NCBI GenBank assembly: GCA_905221615.1
Contig: CAJNDT010005556.1
Span: 572,559 to 636,558, forward strand
Reading direction: 5' to 3'
Origin: Symbiodinium sp. CCMP2592
Lineage: Eukaryota; Sar; Dinophyceae; Suessiales; Symbiodiniaceae
DNA: 64,000 nucleotides
Below, piece by piece: positions 26,601 to 41,000 of this stretch. Under the pieces are notes generated by a model that was not told where the DNA came from, ran no database searches, and saw only the letters and a list, made by a program, of their open reading frames with translations. The stretch's first letter is position 1. The number at the start of each line of letters is the position of its first letter. The translations under genes and the position numbers were made by a program.

Positions 26601-29600
26601 GAGGCCCCTGACAAGAACCCAGGAATGAACAGGGCCACGGCGTGTGCGGTGCCGCGCAAGACAGCGGCTATTTTCCTTGGCTCAACTGGCAGTGCCACCA
26701 GGCCAGGCCAGGCCGGTCTGTTTAGGGTTTACGTAGAAGCGTCCTTTTGGAGGTCTCATCAAAGGTCCGGCTTCTTTGAATCTTGCCAGACAAGCAGAGC
26801 TAAGAGTGATGCATACGGCCCTGTATACGGCAAGCCTAAGCCCCAAGAACCCTAAACCGCCTAAACCCTAATTAAACCCTGAATCCTAAACCCTACACTC
26901 ACCGGAACCCCAGGTGGAGCCCTGAAGCCATGTCAGGCCCATATCCGGAAAATGCAGCAGAGCATTTGGGCTCACTTCATAGCTCCCATCTTCGGCATGG
27001 TGGAGCTAGCTTTGAACCAGTCCTCCACGCATGTGTCGCAGTCGCTTGGAGTTGATTGAGCAACCTGAAAAAAATTATTCCTGCAACATTTGGGTGAGGG
27101 GAAGGGAGGCGGCTAGGGAGGGAAAAGACTAATTTGTGTGAGGGCTGCCATGGAATGAAAGCAGCTGGGTCTGCTCCAATGGCCTCGCGTCCACCACGGT
27201 CGCCGCTACCGCCGACCTGTTCCTCGCTTCTTTTAAAGTTTCACAAGGCTTGATACAAGGGTTTGATAGGATTCAGGAGCTAGGGGATTTACGGAACTCA
27301 GGTTAAATTGCCATCATCGGTGTTTTATAGCATTTTTGAGGGCAGTATGAGGGATTGAGAGGGCTTTGAAGAACTACTTTCGTCAATCTCAGATTATATA
27401 CATAGTAGCGGATTTCCTTACTTTCGTTACTTAAACTAACACCCTGAGCAAGAACCAGGAGCGACCCCTATGCCGGCAATGACGGGGCGAGTGTGCAAAT
27501 GCTTGCGAACTGCCCCTTCGAGGTCATAACAACCTTCTCCTTCCGAGAAAGCTCAAGCGACAAGGAAGATTCGAGCAACCCATATCGATTCACTATGTGG
27601 ACTCCGGTGGCTTGGTTCTTGCCAAGGAACTTATCTAAAGTTACCATAACTCATAAACCATGTTGTTTACGATGCATAGATTCCTATCATGACAACTTAG
27701 ATTAACGGTGGGTGGGACGCACCTCAATATTATGTCGGTGACGTTTGTCAAAACAGCTGGCAATCCCCTTTGCAGTGCCTTGGCCACATTCAGCATCTCT
27801 GTCTCTGGGTACCCCCCCTACCCTACACCCCCCTTAAGAACCCCGAAAAGCCCTGAAAGCCTTTAACCCTTCAGACCCCAGAGTGGGGAAAAGGGGAGAA
27901 GATATGAAGGTCCATGATCTCCTTCGTCTTGAACCCGCGAAAAGGCTACGAAGATGCTCTGCAGCGCCCAACAGGCAGAGATCACCTCGATTTCGGAGTG
28001 GGGGTAGGGTTTATGAGAGTTTAGCGACACAAGGACGATGCTGACATAAGAGAGGTGCTTTGAGAAACTAGTTGCAGCATGACTGATGACTTGGCAAGAC
28101 GAATAATTGAGACCCGAATCCCTAAACCGTGGGAAACACGCTGACAAGAATAGCCGCATACCCAAAACCGTAAGGTCTGTAAAGCAGAAGCCTGAACCCG
28201 AAGCTCCGCCAATGCCAGGGATGGTTTTCAACTGGGACAACCACGACACCGATGCCTACAAAGGACATGACTGGGGCATTTTCACGCCGAAATGTAACGA
28301 GGCCAATGGGCAGAGGGCTACTTCGGCTCAGGGTTTAGGTCCAGGTGTCAGGCTAAGGGTAAGTTTTTGCTGCATGTGAGGGCTACGTCGCAGTGGGAAG
28401 CGTCGGTGAGAATTTCTTGAAAAATTGGAATTTTACTCCCGACGATCCGCCGGAGCCGTCGAATTGGCCAAACCTGATGTGCGTGAAGGAGGAGCACTTG
28501 GCCTCGAGCTAGTGCCAGAGTTTCTGAATTGTAGAGACATAAGAAATTCTAAGCCTTGAACTCTGACACCATTTAACATATCTTTCTGCTGAATTAGTCT
28601 TATGCAACCGGCCAGGTACACGGAGACGGTCTCTATGGACAAAGGGAGCTGGACTTGGGGTATCCGCAAAGGTTATTCCGCGTATTCGGGCATCGCCTGG
28701 GTCGGCAAGCCCTACAACACTGCCGACGGAGTACTTGTCAACGGGCCATGCCATGCAAAAGCCGGCTGGGATGCAAGCGCCCCAGTTCTTCCATCCGATG
28801 CAGGGTCCTAGAGCTACGGTTCTAGGGTTTACCTATAGTCTCCATTGCAGTTCGTTTCTTGGTTGAGCCAATAACGTATAAAGGATCCTAGAAGGTAACC
28901 CCAAAAAGGAACTACAATGAAGATTTTATATGTAGGTTTGAGCCGTACTTCCAGACGCTCAGGGTCCAGGTGACTGGGAGCCGTACCAGGTCCACCAACT
29001 GAAAGAGTCGCTCGTGAAGTGGCTGGGCTCTTGTTAAGGGATTGAATTCTGAGCTAACCATAATTCATAGGGACTCTTCGAGGGGTAGGGGGGAGGGGGG
29101 TAGGAGACTACACTGACTACACATTTTCAAAAAGACCTTACTAAGTCTACGGCTACTGAAGCCATATTATTTTCTATTGCTCAACAAGAACCCAGGTGGT
29201 GCACGATCAACCCCGCCAACTCGATCGCTCATTAGTAGCCTTGTGCGAAGACATGGTCCAAACATGTTTTTTTTTGTCGCCACCCGCGACGTGCATCAAT
29301 GTGTGCAGAATTAGCCATCGGTGCTACGCCATGTTCTGGCACTTTTGTGGCCGACATCGTCGGGCGACACGTGCCCGGCAAGGAGCCGAAGCGGACGAGA
29401 GCCAGTTGGCCCTCCAATACATGACAATAGATCATGAAAACATCAATGCCAGCGTTCAGGAGTTGAATGTGTGTAGGAAGGAACCCTCTGCGATTTTTTT
29501 GCAGTGTTTCAACCTTCACGGATTAAGCAGCAGTCCGTTGTTTCGCATTGCTACACCACCGGGCCGAAAGTTTCGACATGCAGCTTATAACATAGATGTA

Positions 29601-32600
29601 TGCCGCGGAGAGGCGGGGAGCCCCAAGACCCATTTTACGTTGCCAGCGTGGCGGAGTAATTACTTTCCGGGAATAAATTTATACTATTATATAGTTTCCG
29701 GCGGAGAGCTTTGCGGGGTTGTGCTAGGATTCTACGCGGGAAAAGGGGTGAACATGCAGTGATCTCTCAACTTCATGTTGTATGGCGAACTTTCGTCCTG
29801 CGGTAGCGGGCATTCCGGGTGTTGCAGTCCTGGTCTGCACGAGAAAAAGAGGAGCCAGGATGGACCAATTAGGATGTGTTTCGGAAATCAGCGGGCATTC
29901 CGGGTGTTGCAGTCCTGGTCTGCACGAGAAAAAGAGGAGCCAGGCTGGACTAAGTAGGCTTTAGCGGAAATCAGCGGGCATTCCGGGTGTTGCAGTCCTG
30001 GTCTGCACGAGAAAAAGAGGAGCTAGGCTGGACTAATTAGGTTTTAGCGGAAATCACCACCGGGCCGAAAGTTTCGACATGCAGCTTATAACATAGATGT
30101 ATGCCGCGGAGAGGCGGAGAGCCCCAAGACCCATTTTACGTTGCCAGCGTGGCGGAGTAATTACTTTCCGGGAATAAATTTATACTATTATATAGTTTCC
30201 GGCGGAGAGCTTTGCGGGGTTGTGCTAGGATTCTACGCGGGAAAAGGGGTGAACATGCGGTGATCTCTCAACTTCATGTTGTATGGCGAACTTTCGTCCT
30301 GCGGTAGCGGGCATTCCGGGTGTTGCAGTCCTGGTCTGCGCGAGAAAAAGAGGAGCCAGGATGGACCAATTAGGATGTGTTTCGGAAATCAGCGGGCATT
30401 CCGGGTGTTGCAGTCCTGGTCTGCACGAGAAAAAGAGGAGCCAGGATGGACTAAGCAGGCTCTAGCGGAAATCAGCGGGCATTCCGGGTGTTGCAGTCCT
30501 GGTCTGCACGAGAAAAAGAGGAGCCAGGCTGGACTAATTAGGCTTTAGCGGAAATCACCACCGGGCCGAAAGTTTCGACATGCAGCTTATAACATAGATG
30601 TATGCCGCGGAGAGGCGGAGAGCCCCAAGACCCATTTTACGTTGCCAGCGTGGCGGAGTAATTACTTTCCGGGAATACATTTATACTATTATATAGTTTC
30701 CGGCGGAGAGCTTTGCGGGGTTGTGCTAGGATTCTACGCGGGAAAAGGGGTGAACATGCGGTGATCTCTCAACTTCATGTTGTATGGCGAACTTTCGTCC
30801 TGCGGTAGTAGTAGCATTCGCTGGCTTCCCCAAATTCGCTACTACTCGTATAAAGGAGCCCCAAATCCTATTCCAATTATAAAGGCCCCTTTTGCACATG
30901 TTAAAGGCCGGAAATGGCTGAAAACTGCTCGTCATCCGACCAAAGCTCATGGTGCTTCCACTTTTCCGGCCATGCCGGACATACTTGGAGGATCAGGGGA
31001 CTTAGTAAGTAAGGTTATAAGTACCTTAATTGGGGTTAGAAGTTGCTTTAAGTATAGTTACCTTAATTATAACCCTAGTTGCTAATTCCCATGATCCTTT
31101 ACGTAGCACCAGTAACAGCTTTGGCAATCATCCTCTTTCCTCGCCGCATGCATCGCCATTTTCTTCTTTTCATCATGTGAACATGACTGTGGTTATGATT
31201 ATTGACATGCTGTTGTTGTCATTGTGATGACGACGACTGCTTTCATGATCATTATGATGGTTTTTCATCCGGAAGACGACCTGGCATTGCTAGCAGGGGT
31301 AATGGTAGCAGGCAGCGGCCAATGGCAAGGCATATTTGGAGATCAAGAACTAGATGGGTGGGTAGGCTAGGGCAAAAGCGTAGCAGCAGCACGCTAGCAG
31401 CCCAAGAACGATGACCACAGTTTTTGTGTTCATAAACAGTTCTTGTTCGCATGAACGGCCTCGGAAGCAACAACAGGGATAGTAGCAGCGGACAACAAGG
31501 CAGCAACAGCGCAGACGTATAATCTGAAAACTTGCGTCGTTGGCTCCAGGTCGATGCCATGAAGAACATGCTGACCCAGTACCCAACAGGGTTGGTCGCC
31601 TGCGTCCTCGCCCCGGCTGAGATGATCTAGACGGATTAGAAATGTTCCATGTCGGAGTTTCCGAAAATTAGGGGTACCTTGTTTGGGGTCCTTATAATAT
31701 GGATCCTACTATTTAGGGTTCTATATTAGGGTCCCCTATTTTCGGAAACTCCCATATAGCTGTAAGCACACTCTGTCTCCCATGAAATTATGCCCAATCC
31801 CTACAATCCTCCCAGATTGGAAAGCAAGCTTTCACTGCCGGCCTAATAAATCCGAAATGCGCTTCGACCATGTTTAAAAGAGCCTAGTGTCCATGCGTGT
31901 ATGTATTTAATACGCATTTGTATACAGACGAACCAACGTCGTATGCATAATTGCCATGCGGATCTGAAACCAGGTGTTAGTGGGTGGATGGTTGGTAGGG
32001 GGCGGGTGGGCAGAGTAGGTGCATAGGCTTGGGAAAATATCGTCGCTGGAAAGCCCTTATCTTTGAGCTAACAAGGCACGGGGGCTTCCTTAGCCTGGCA
32101 GATTCCCTCAGTATTTACTCGGATTTGAGGGATTCTTACCCCGTTAAGCTCCACCCAGATGAGCGCCAAACTACGGGGAGGGGATTTACTGCCGAAAAGA
32201 CCACAACAGTGCTTTGCGGCTTCACACACTGGTCGTATCTTGTTGAACCCTAAACCCTAAACACAAAACCCTTAACCTAAACACTTTTGAAAGCACCGAA
32301 AGAAGCTTAGGCCTTGCGTAAGGAACATAGCGCAGACGTGTGCTCATGGACGAAATCCTGCATTATCCAAAATGAGGACTATGACTATTCTGTAAGTCCA
32401 CTGGCTTGAGGGATTTTGAGGCTACGGCTACGGCAATGCCAGTTTTTGTTCATTAGCAGTACCAGAGCCCTTGACGAAGAACCCCAAAGCCCAGGTCAGC
32501 GACTCCTTCGACGTTTTCAAGGCTTGCAAGGACGGCGGGCGATTGGCCAGGGACGAGAAGAACAAATTCTCTCAGTATCTAGAATACTAGGTAGGGCGTT

Positions 32601-34705
32601 GGGACATTTTATATTTTCTCTTATTGGGCTTAAGAGGATCTTACCTACTAATATTTTTCAAAGGCTTTAAAAGCACCTCCTAGAATACCATGATCACCAA
32701 CTCAGGCCCTAAACTCCTGAAGCCCGGGAACCCTGAAGCTCCAAAGCAGAAACCCCAAAACACCCCGAACATTGAACTGCATCCTAGCCGAAGGACCTCA
32801 TCGTTTCGTCCTCGTCTCTGCAAGCTTCAGATATAGGGGTGGGAACATTTGATTTGGTAATGATATTCCCTTGTGCTTCTGCAGGTATACTACAATGTAC
32901 CCCAAAACCATATCATGATAAAATTATGGCCCCTATACTAACTCATCGTCTCCATTGTATTTGACTAAGCCCGCTTTATTGCTTGGATCCTACCATAAGT
33001 GCCGATGCATGCTGGCCTACAGATAAACCAGGCCATCAAACGAGGAAGGACAACTTTTACGGATAGGATCCTATAAACAAGCAAGGTGGCGAAAAAAGAA
33101 CTGCACCTGGACCCTCCCAGCTACCCTGTATTCCCTATAAAATACCCTTAATCTGGGACCATACTCTACCGTCTATTAGACCCTAACTACCCTTAACTTG
33201 GGACCCTGTACCGCTATTAACCCTACGCCCTAAAGCCGGGCAAAGGACTACTGGGGCGACAAGCTCAAGGACCTGATCAAGGGCCGATGCCTCAGCAGCC
33301 GAGATGCCAGGGTTTAGGGTTTAGGGTTAGGGGTTTAGGGTTTAGGGGTTTAGGGTTTAGGGTTACCCATAATGAAGAATGTACAAGTATTCCCATCGGT
33401 TAGGGTCCTTAAGGTAATGCAGGATTTATACCATCAACAGTGGTAGTAGACCTAGGGCCTCCCCCAACTACAGTTTAGCATACCCTGAATAGGTGATGGG
33501 GGCTCCATTAGAGGGCCAGGGTCCTGGGAGTAGTTTTATAACCTTTAACCTTTGTTGGTGCATTATAATCGATGTGGGGTATGTTTTATTTCCCTTATTG
33601 TGTAATACAGAGCCCCAATTGTAAATAATGTTTGGGACTGTTGAAATCGGCAATAGTCGGCACCTAGTAAAACCTCAACCCAGAACCCTTAACTCCAAGA
33701 ACAACGAGCCCAAACCCGAAGACCCGAAACCATAAACTCACAAAAACATGTCCTGAGCCCGAAACTCCAAAAACAACCTAAACCCTAAAACCCGAAACCC
33801 CAAAGACTAAACGGGAATTGGTAAACCGTGGACGTATGGATCAGTCTTGCTTTCGCAGTTTAATGATGGGGTTCCAGGACATATTCCAGGACCCCCAAGG
33901 GCCCTTTAATGGAGCCCTTATGCTCCTTAATAGTAGGTTATTTAGGGTATATTTCATGGTAGTTGGGGGGTCTCGGTATAGCCTAAGTATATGAAGGCCC
34001 CTTTATTCGCCAAGTCTTTCGGAACAGGTGAGTTAGATATGAGGGGTTCCCGGCGGGTTTTGCACAGGCAGATGAGGGTCTGATCACATGAGCTTGGCAG
34101 CGGGATGCATGTTTTATTCGGCTAGAGTTAAAGCAAGTGGCAGAGCCTAGAAGATCTGGACTGGCCAAAACAATGTCAGCAGGACCGTGCCTAAAGCCTC
34201 AACTCCCAAAATTCTGCGCTTTGTTAACCCGAAGCCCCAAACCCCAGACTACGTAATATTTCAGGCCGGATTACCGGGGACAGCTTTGGTCGCCTGGTGG
34301 TGCGCCCGGACAGTGGCGACCCTGCGGACACTTGCAAGCAGATCCTCAAGATTCTGTGCGGGACTTAGTCCATCCAAGTGCTTGATGCTACCGAAGAGAG
34401 CAAGACAGCAACCTCAACAATTGCGACGACACGAATTACAATAGCAGAAGCAGCAGCGATGCAACCGGCACCATTAACTACTACAGCAACAACAACGGCA
34501 ACAACAAAAAAACAGCGACAGCAACAACAACAAAGAAACGAACAAAGCATCAGCAACCGCAACATCTGGTGTCGAAGGGCTTTCGAAATTCACAAGTGTT
34601 CACAAGCCTGTTTCAGATCCGGAGCCACAACCATAGTAACTGTAGTAATATGTAGTAGTAGTCGTCGTCGTGGTCGCGGTCGTGGTCGTGGTCGTGGTCG
34701 TGGTC

Positions 34706-34751
<46 letters not shown>

Positions 34752-34962
34752 GAGGAGGAGGAGGAGGAGTAATCGTAATCGCAATACCATTAAATCGTTA
34801 TCGAAATACTATTACGAATACCACTACTAGTATTAGCAACAGTAGCAAAACAAGAAAAAGGTAAGTTCCGAACCGCGACATCCCGACCCAGTTGCGCTCA
34901 GTACTTCTCAGAGTCTCAGTTGTCAACGCCCACAATCCTAAAGGGTCCATATCTATAAACTA

Positions 34963-35004
<42 letters not shown>

Positions 35005-38000
35005 AACCTGTACTTATATACTTCTATGAAAAATTTACTACAATGATTGAATCAGGTCTCCAATACCACAATAAGGATGGTCCTCTAATTAATTCCGAAA
35101 TGCGCGAGTACGTGGACCCCTACGGGACTTCCATAAGCAGAGCCCCCAGAAACCCTAAGCCCCAAGCTTGGGGGACCCCGACTTCCGACGACATCCCCAG
35201 GTGCGAGCAGTTCAAAGAAGATGCGGCTCGGACTCAGAGTGAAGCTGCTGCCGCCCTAAAACCTAGCCATACTGTACCTAGCCGGACGCGAGGGCTCATT
35301 ATTATTGTTTCGGGTTAAGGTTAACCTTAAACCCTCGCTTCGATCCTGAGGTGACCACCACGAAGACAGGTCACAAACTGCTGCCCGCGTACATCCGCGT
35401 GATTCAGGGTGATGGCAGGGGTCTCGGAACTTTTGTCGCCATGACCAAGTAAAGCCGGTTCAGCCTCCGAAGGTCAGGAACTATGCAGTTTTGGGCCACT
35501 AACTCGAGTAATTTGCTTATGGGCTTCAGTTGGTCCGGGGAGTGCGAAGTCTCGCCTAGGCGTCGACTACGAGTCAATTCCGAAGATCCTGCTTGGCGCA
35601 CAGCTCTCGCTTTGCTTTCTGTGGCATCCTTCATGGGTATGGTTGTTGCACGGAGCAGACCCTGTTTTGACAAGAGAGATGGATATCAAATCCTGGCGCC
35701 GAGGAAGTCGCTGAAGAATGCTGGCTTTGTCCCTTGCTCGGCATCATCTGCAGAATCGAAATGCTGGGCGAACAGGGACCTGCAAAGATGCTATATAAAC
35801 CTCGAGGTAAAATCCGGCAACAGGCTGATCTGCATGTTTCGGTGCTGCAACACTGTCACCGACATTTCAGGCTGCAGACAACATGGTCTTCGGAAGTGGT
35901 GGCGCGCTGCTGCAGAAGTTGAACCGAGACACCTTCAAATGCTCCCTGCCTGTTCTGCAGCATCTTCTCTACCAATCGCTCAATCAATCGATCAATCAAT
36001 CAATCTGTTTGTCTGTCTGTCTATCTATCTGTCTGCCTGTCTATCTGTCTGGGTCAATATCCATCTGCCCTGTCTATCTGTGTAGCTGTCTACCCATCCA
36101 TCATCCATCCATGTACATACCGTATCTGTCCACACATGCGTACATACCTACCTACCTACCTACCTACCTACCTACCTACCTACCTACACGCATACTTGAG
36201 CACAGATGTACTACATAGTACATCTGCACTCACAAAATTTTGTACATATGCATGTATGCAAGTATGCATGTTTGTGTGTTTGTGTGAAAATAACACCTCC
36301 CTTTCTCCCCCAGACTTTGCCAACCGTCGTTGGCTCAAGACCACTTTGCCCTACGAGAAAAGGCGCTGCTGAACTTCAGGGTTACTTTGGTCTAAGTCGT
36401 GTGAGCTTGTGCACGGAATTACTTTAGGGTAGTTTGGTGCGCATTCTGGACTAGTGTACTTTCGCATGGTAGCGGAGCTGAAAGCTCCACGGAACTTTGG
36501 TAGAACAACATGGCGCTAGGAGGTGAAGACAACTTTACAGGGAAGCTTCGGCTTCCTCTGCCAGAGACTTTCTCTGGGAACCCAGCAGACTGGGAAGAAT
36601 GGTCATGGAACTTTAAAGCGTACATTTCGATGTTCGAGGTAGGTGCTGTGACTTTGATGGACAATGCCGAAATGCGAACGGCAGCGCAAGGTGACTTTAC
36701 AGATGCTGATCTAACAGTCACTTTAGGCACAGGTGATGTTGATCCGGAACAGACCGCCAACCGAGTACTTTTCTCCCGAAAACTACATTACCTGATTTCT
36801 CAACTTGTGAAAGATTCGGCAAAACTTGTTGTTCGTCAGAACGAGGACAGCAACGGCTTTGAGACATGGAGGAGACTTTACAAGAAGTTCTCGCTGCCAG
36901 GAGCCACGCGGAGTACGTCACTTTTGACGCAGCTGTTGGACTTTAAGTTCAACCCAGCAACCTTTGAGCAGGACTTTAATGTTTGGGAGACAATCAAGAG
37001 TAGATATGAACGACAAGTAGGACAACCTTTGCCTGATGGTGTTCTTGTTGCAACTTTGCTGAACAAAACCTCTGGAGCTTTACAACAACACCTTAGGTTG
37101 AATGCCCAAACTTTGGCAACTTATGCTCAAGTTCGAGAAGTTATCCTTGAGTACCATAGGTCACGACTTTTGATGAATCCAGTTGCACAAACTTCGGCGA
37201 ATGCAACTTTTGCTGGTGGAGCCTCGGCTCCCATGGACATTGGTGCCTTAGCGGCAGCTTTGTGGAAAGGAAAAGGAAGGAAAGGAAAAGGAAAGAAAGG
37301 AAAAGGAAAAGGAAAAGGAAAAGGAAAAGGAAAAGGAAAGGACTTTTCGAAGTCGTTTGGAAAAGGAGGACAACATTGGAACTTTATGATGAAAGGAAAA
37401 GGAAGAGGAAAAGGAAAAGGAAAGCCCACTTCTGGTTCTACTTCGGTTTGCTGGACGTGTGGTAAAACAGGTCACTTTTCGAGCAACTGTCCTTTGAACC
37501 GTGTTTCAGCTGTTGAAGGTGAAGAACTTTACCCGTCGGAGGACGCAGGAGATTGGAATCACTTTGGTGAGTCCGATGATTGGACAGATTGGACCGAATG
37601 GGCCGTGAACGCGGTCACGGAACTTTACAACGACCCTAACAGTTGGGATCAGACTTGGGATGATCAACTTTGGTCTTGGGATGCTTGGTCCTGGGATGTT
37701 GACCCTTGGGGTTGGTCTTCGGACTTTACTTCAGAAGTTTGGCCTTCAGAGGCTGCTCCTTCGGCGAAGGCCGAAACTTTGGCGAAGCCCAAGGAAGAGG
37801 CTTCCTCGTCAAGCGGTGCGGCAACTTTGCCCGTGTCGGCTGTGACTTTGCAAGGACCACCTGGACTTTCAACCCCCAAAGCCAAGCCTAAAGCTAAAGC
37901 AAGCATCAGCCCGAGCACTTTGCTCATGTCGGCTGTTGTTCTCGGCAATTTTGGTTTGGGGAACACTTTCAGAGTTGATGGGATGACGAATGGAGTTGTA

Positions 38001-41000
38001 GACTTCAGCTTTGGTGGTTTCGGAGAGTGTGAGAACTTTGAGCCTACGGCCTGTATGGCACCGCTTGAGACTTTCTCCTTGAATGGTCGCACGGAGGAGA
38101 ACCAACGACTTTTCAGTGTTGGGGATCTTGATCTTAAGAATTTGAATACGACTTTCAAGGATATTGCTTTGGAGGAGCATTTGATTGCTTCGACTTTGGA
38201 GGACACCGAGCCGTGGATCCTCTTTGATTCAGGTGCTGCAACTCACTGTTGCCCGAAGGACTTTGCCTCGGAGTGGCCACTTTTGCCACTCACAGGGAAA
38301 GCTCCACCTTTGAGGAGCATTTCGGGTCAGCCTTTGACGGTCTTTGGAAGGAGACTTGTGAAGGTTGACTTTGAGGGCCAGCCCTGTTTCCTACACTTCT
38401 ACGTTTGCGACGTTCCCTACTGTGTGGTGTCAGTTGGCAGACTTTTGAGGTCAGGCTTTGACGTGAACCTTTCTTCTAAGAAGGCGAACACTTTGGAAAC
38501 ACCTGATGGACACAAGGTGCCCATCACTAGGCATGGTTCACTTCTTTTCTTGAGGCCCACTTTGGCACCTTTCAACCGAGAAGAGTTTGAGGTTGTGTGT
38601 AACACTTTTCACACACAGAGCGCACAAGGTACCATAGTGGCCCCCGTCTTTAGACCTGTCGTTCAGTATCACATTGATAAATGGGAGCTCTCGGGTAACA
38701 CTTTGACCCGCGTACACAAAAGAGCGAGAGCTACTTTCTTTTCTCCCGAAGGGACGAAAGATCGCCCTGTAGACCTGAAGGACCTTTCGGACGAACGCGT
38801 AACCTACTTTGAGTACGCAGATGGCAGAAAAGAGACTTTCACCGACAACTGGCGTAAAGCGGAGAACCCTAAAGGGCCTGCTCCTGAACGCTTTGTTGGC
38901 AAGACTGTTTTTAAACTTTCCTCCAAGCCCACTGGCCGCAAGCTGGTTGGAAAACAGACAACTTTACCTGAACCCACACCTGCACGCAAACCACAACCAC
39001 TTGAACAGCAGCAGGAACCTTTAGCAGAGGCCCCACAACCACTTTTCAAGCAACCCACTAAAGGCCTCAAGGAGCAAAGCACCGAGGACACTTTCCGTCT
39101 GCGCCTTGAGCAGACTTCTTCAGGAACGCTGGAAGACTTTCGGAAGGCTTTGCTTGAACAACTTTTGGAGAAGGACCCGGCAACAGGCCAGCCGTACACG
39201 CACGACTTGTGGCTTGACTTTCCGTCTTGCTGGGTGCGTGTCCACTACGAACAGCGGACCACACTTTTTGTGCCTGAGGATCCGCACTTTGAAGAGCAGC
39301 TTGGCGACGGTCGCATGACTTTGGTTGTGAGGCCCAACACGGAGGAAGTGCCCTTTTGGCATGCTGACAATTGGCGCAAGCGCGGCGCCACTTTGATCAG
39401 CTCTCCGTTTGTCGGCGCCACTTGTTTTGAGAAGGCAGACTTGCAACTTGTTGAGTGCGAGCTAGAAGCTCCTGACTATGTTGCGCGTCGCCCCCGCGGG
39501 CTTAAACAGCCTGGCGAGCCAACTTTGACGGAGCGGCTTGAACACGAGTTGACACACTTGCCGTTTAAGCCCTGGTGTGAAATTTGTGTGCGTTCCAAGA
39601 GCAAACAGGCTAAGAGTCGCAGACTTTCCCTGAAGCAGCCTGTGCTGCAGATGGACTTTAGCTTTCTTGGCGACAAGCCTGGTGAGGAACAGATCACGAT
39701 TTTGAATTGTCGATGTTCTTTCCGGCATGGCACTTTCTGTTGATCCCCACCAAGGCCCGCACACCTTATTCACAGGCTGAACTTCGTCGCTTTGTGCTTG
39801 AAACGGGCAGAACTTTCGGTGTGTTGCAAGCGGACCCCGAACCCGCCCTCCTCGCTATTGCAACTTCTGTCACTGGTGAGGTTGGTGGACTTTCCTTTCG
39901 GAAGACGCCCGTCGGTTGGAAACAAGCGCAAGGCAGCGTCGGTAACATGCAGGCCACTTTGTACGGCCAGATCAAAGCTTTGCGCCTTGACATCCTTGAG
40001 CGCTTTGACGTGGACCTTTCGGTGCACTCGGCTTTGTTTACTTGGCTTGTGCGTCACGCGCAGTGGCTTGTGAACCGTTACCTTTGCAACGCGGAAGGAA
40101 CGACGGCTTTTGAGCGGCGCTGGCGTAAGAAGTATGCCGGCTTTATCTGTCGCTTTGGAGAGACAGTACTTTTCCGCAAGCCGCATCCGCAGAAGGGCCG
40201 TGCAGCTTTTGTGCCTGGTGTTTGGCTTGGCAAGGACACTGAGTCTGATCAGCACTTTGTTGCTGACGCCACCGGCGTCTTTAAGACCCGCAGTGTCAAG
40301 CGCCACCCGCCCTCCCGGCAAGCCGACCTTGCACTTTTGCAGTCGATCTCTGCGCGTCCTTGGGACCCCACCGGTTCGAAGGCTGAGACGGACACTTTTG
40401 TCTTTCCTCAAGCCAAGCGGTCCGAGGAGGCGACAGCAGCTGACCTTTCGAACTTTGAGCAACACGAGTCGACTGAGCCACTTGCACCAGAAGCTTTGCA
40501 AGAAGTTGAAGACTTGCTTGGTGACGACTTTGGCGGTGATGAGCCAGAGGCGGTACCGCCAAGAGACGACTTGTCGGACTTGGAGTCTTTGGCTACGCCT
40601 CCTGACCTTGACACCTTTGAGCCACCGCACGTCACTTTGGACCAGCAAGCACAGGGCCTACCACGGTCCGCAACGGAAGCAGCTTTGCCGCAACCTGCGG
40701 CTACACGGCCTCGACTTGAGGAGGCGTCTGCTTCTTCTCCGACAAAGCGTACGTCGGAGACTTTGCCTGTTGGGACAAGCAAGGTGCAGAGAATGGCCAG
40801 CGTAACTTTTGCGAAGACCAAGAAGCGCTTTCGCGTGTGTGACTTTCGTGTCTCTGCTGTGACAACAAAGCAAGACCTTGAAGTACCGGTGTCGGTTAAT
40901 CAAGATGAGAAAGAACTTTTGTTGATGAAGACACTTGAGAATCCGCACATTTGGTACCAGACCGAGTTCACACGTGAAGAGGAAGCTGCAGGCATGACAA

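Noticed and set aside
29805-30060. Regular subrepeats as a CRISPR array
   Set aside because: Repeats are directly adjacent 84-bp units without unique spacers, in a eukaryotic intron.
35749-35785. Possible NAMPT exon reading IEMLGEQ after TGCAG
   Set aside because: It resembles the family loosely but breaks phase, while exons at 35560 and 35704 fit phase and similarity.
37262-37475. Minus-strand Phe/Pro and plus-strand Lys/Arg frames within gag
   Set aside because: Shadows of the Gly-Lys repeat coded in the real gag frame.
39686-39743. Programmed -1 frameshift between the two copia frames
   Set aside because: No standard slippery heptamer in phase, and the expected protein sequence passes through the third frame, which needs two changes.
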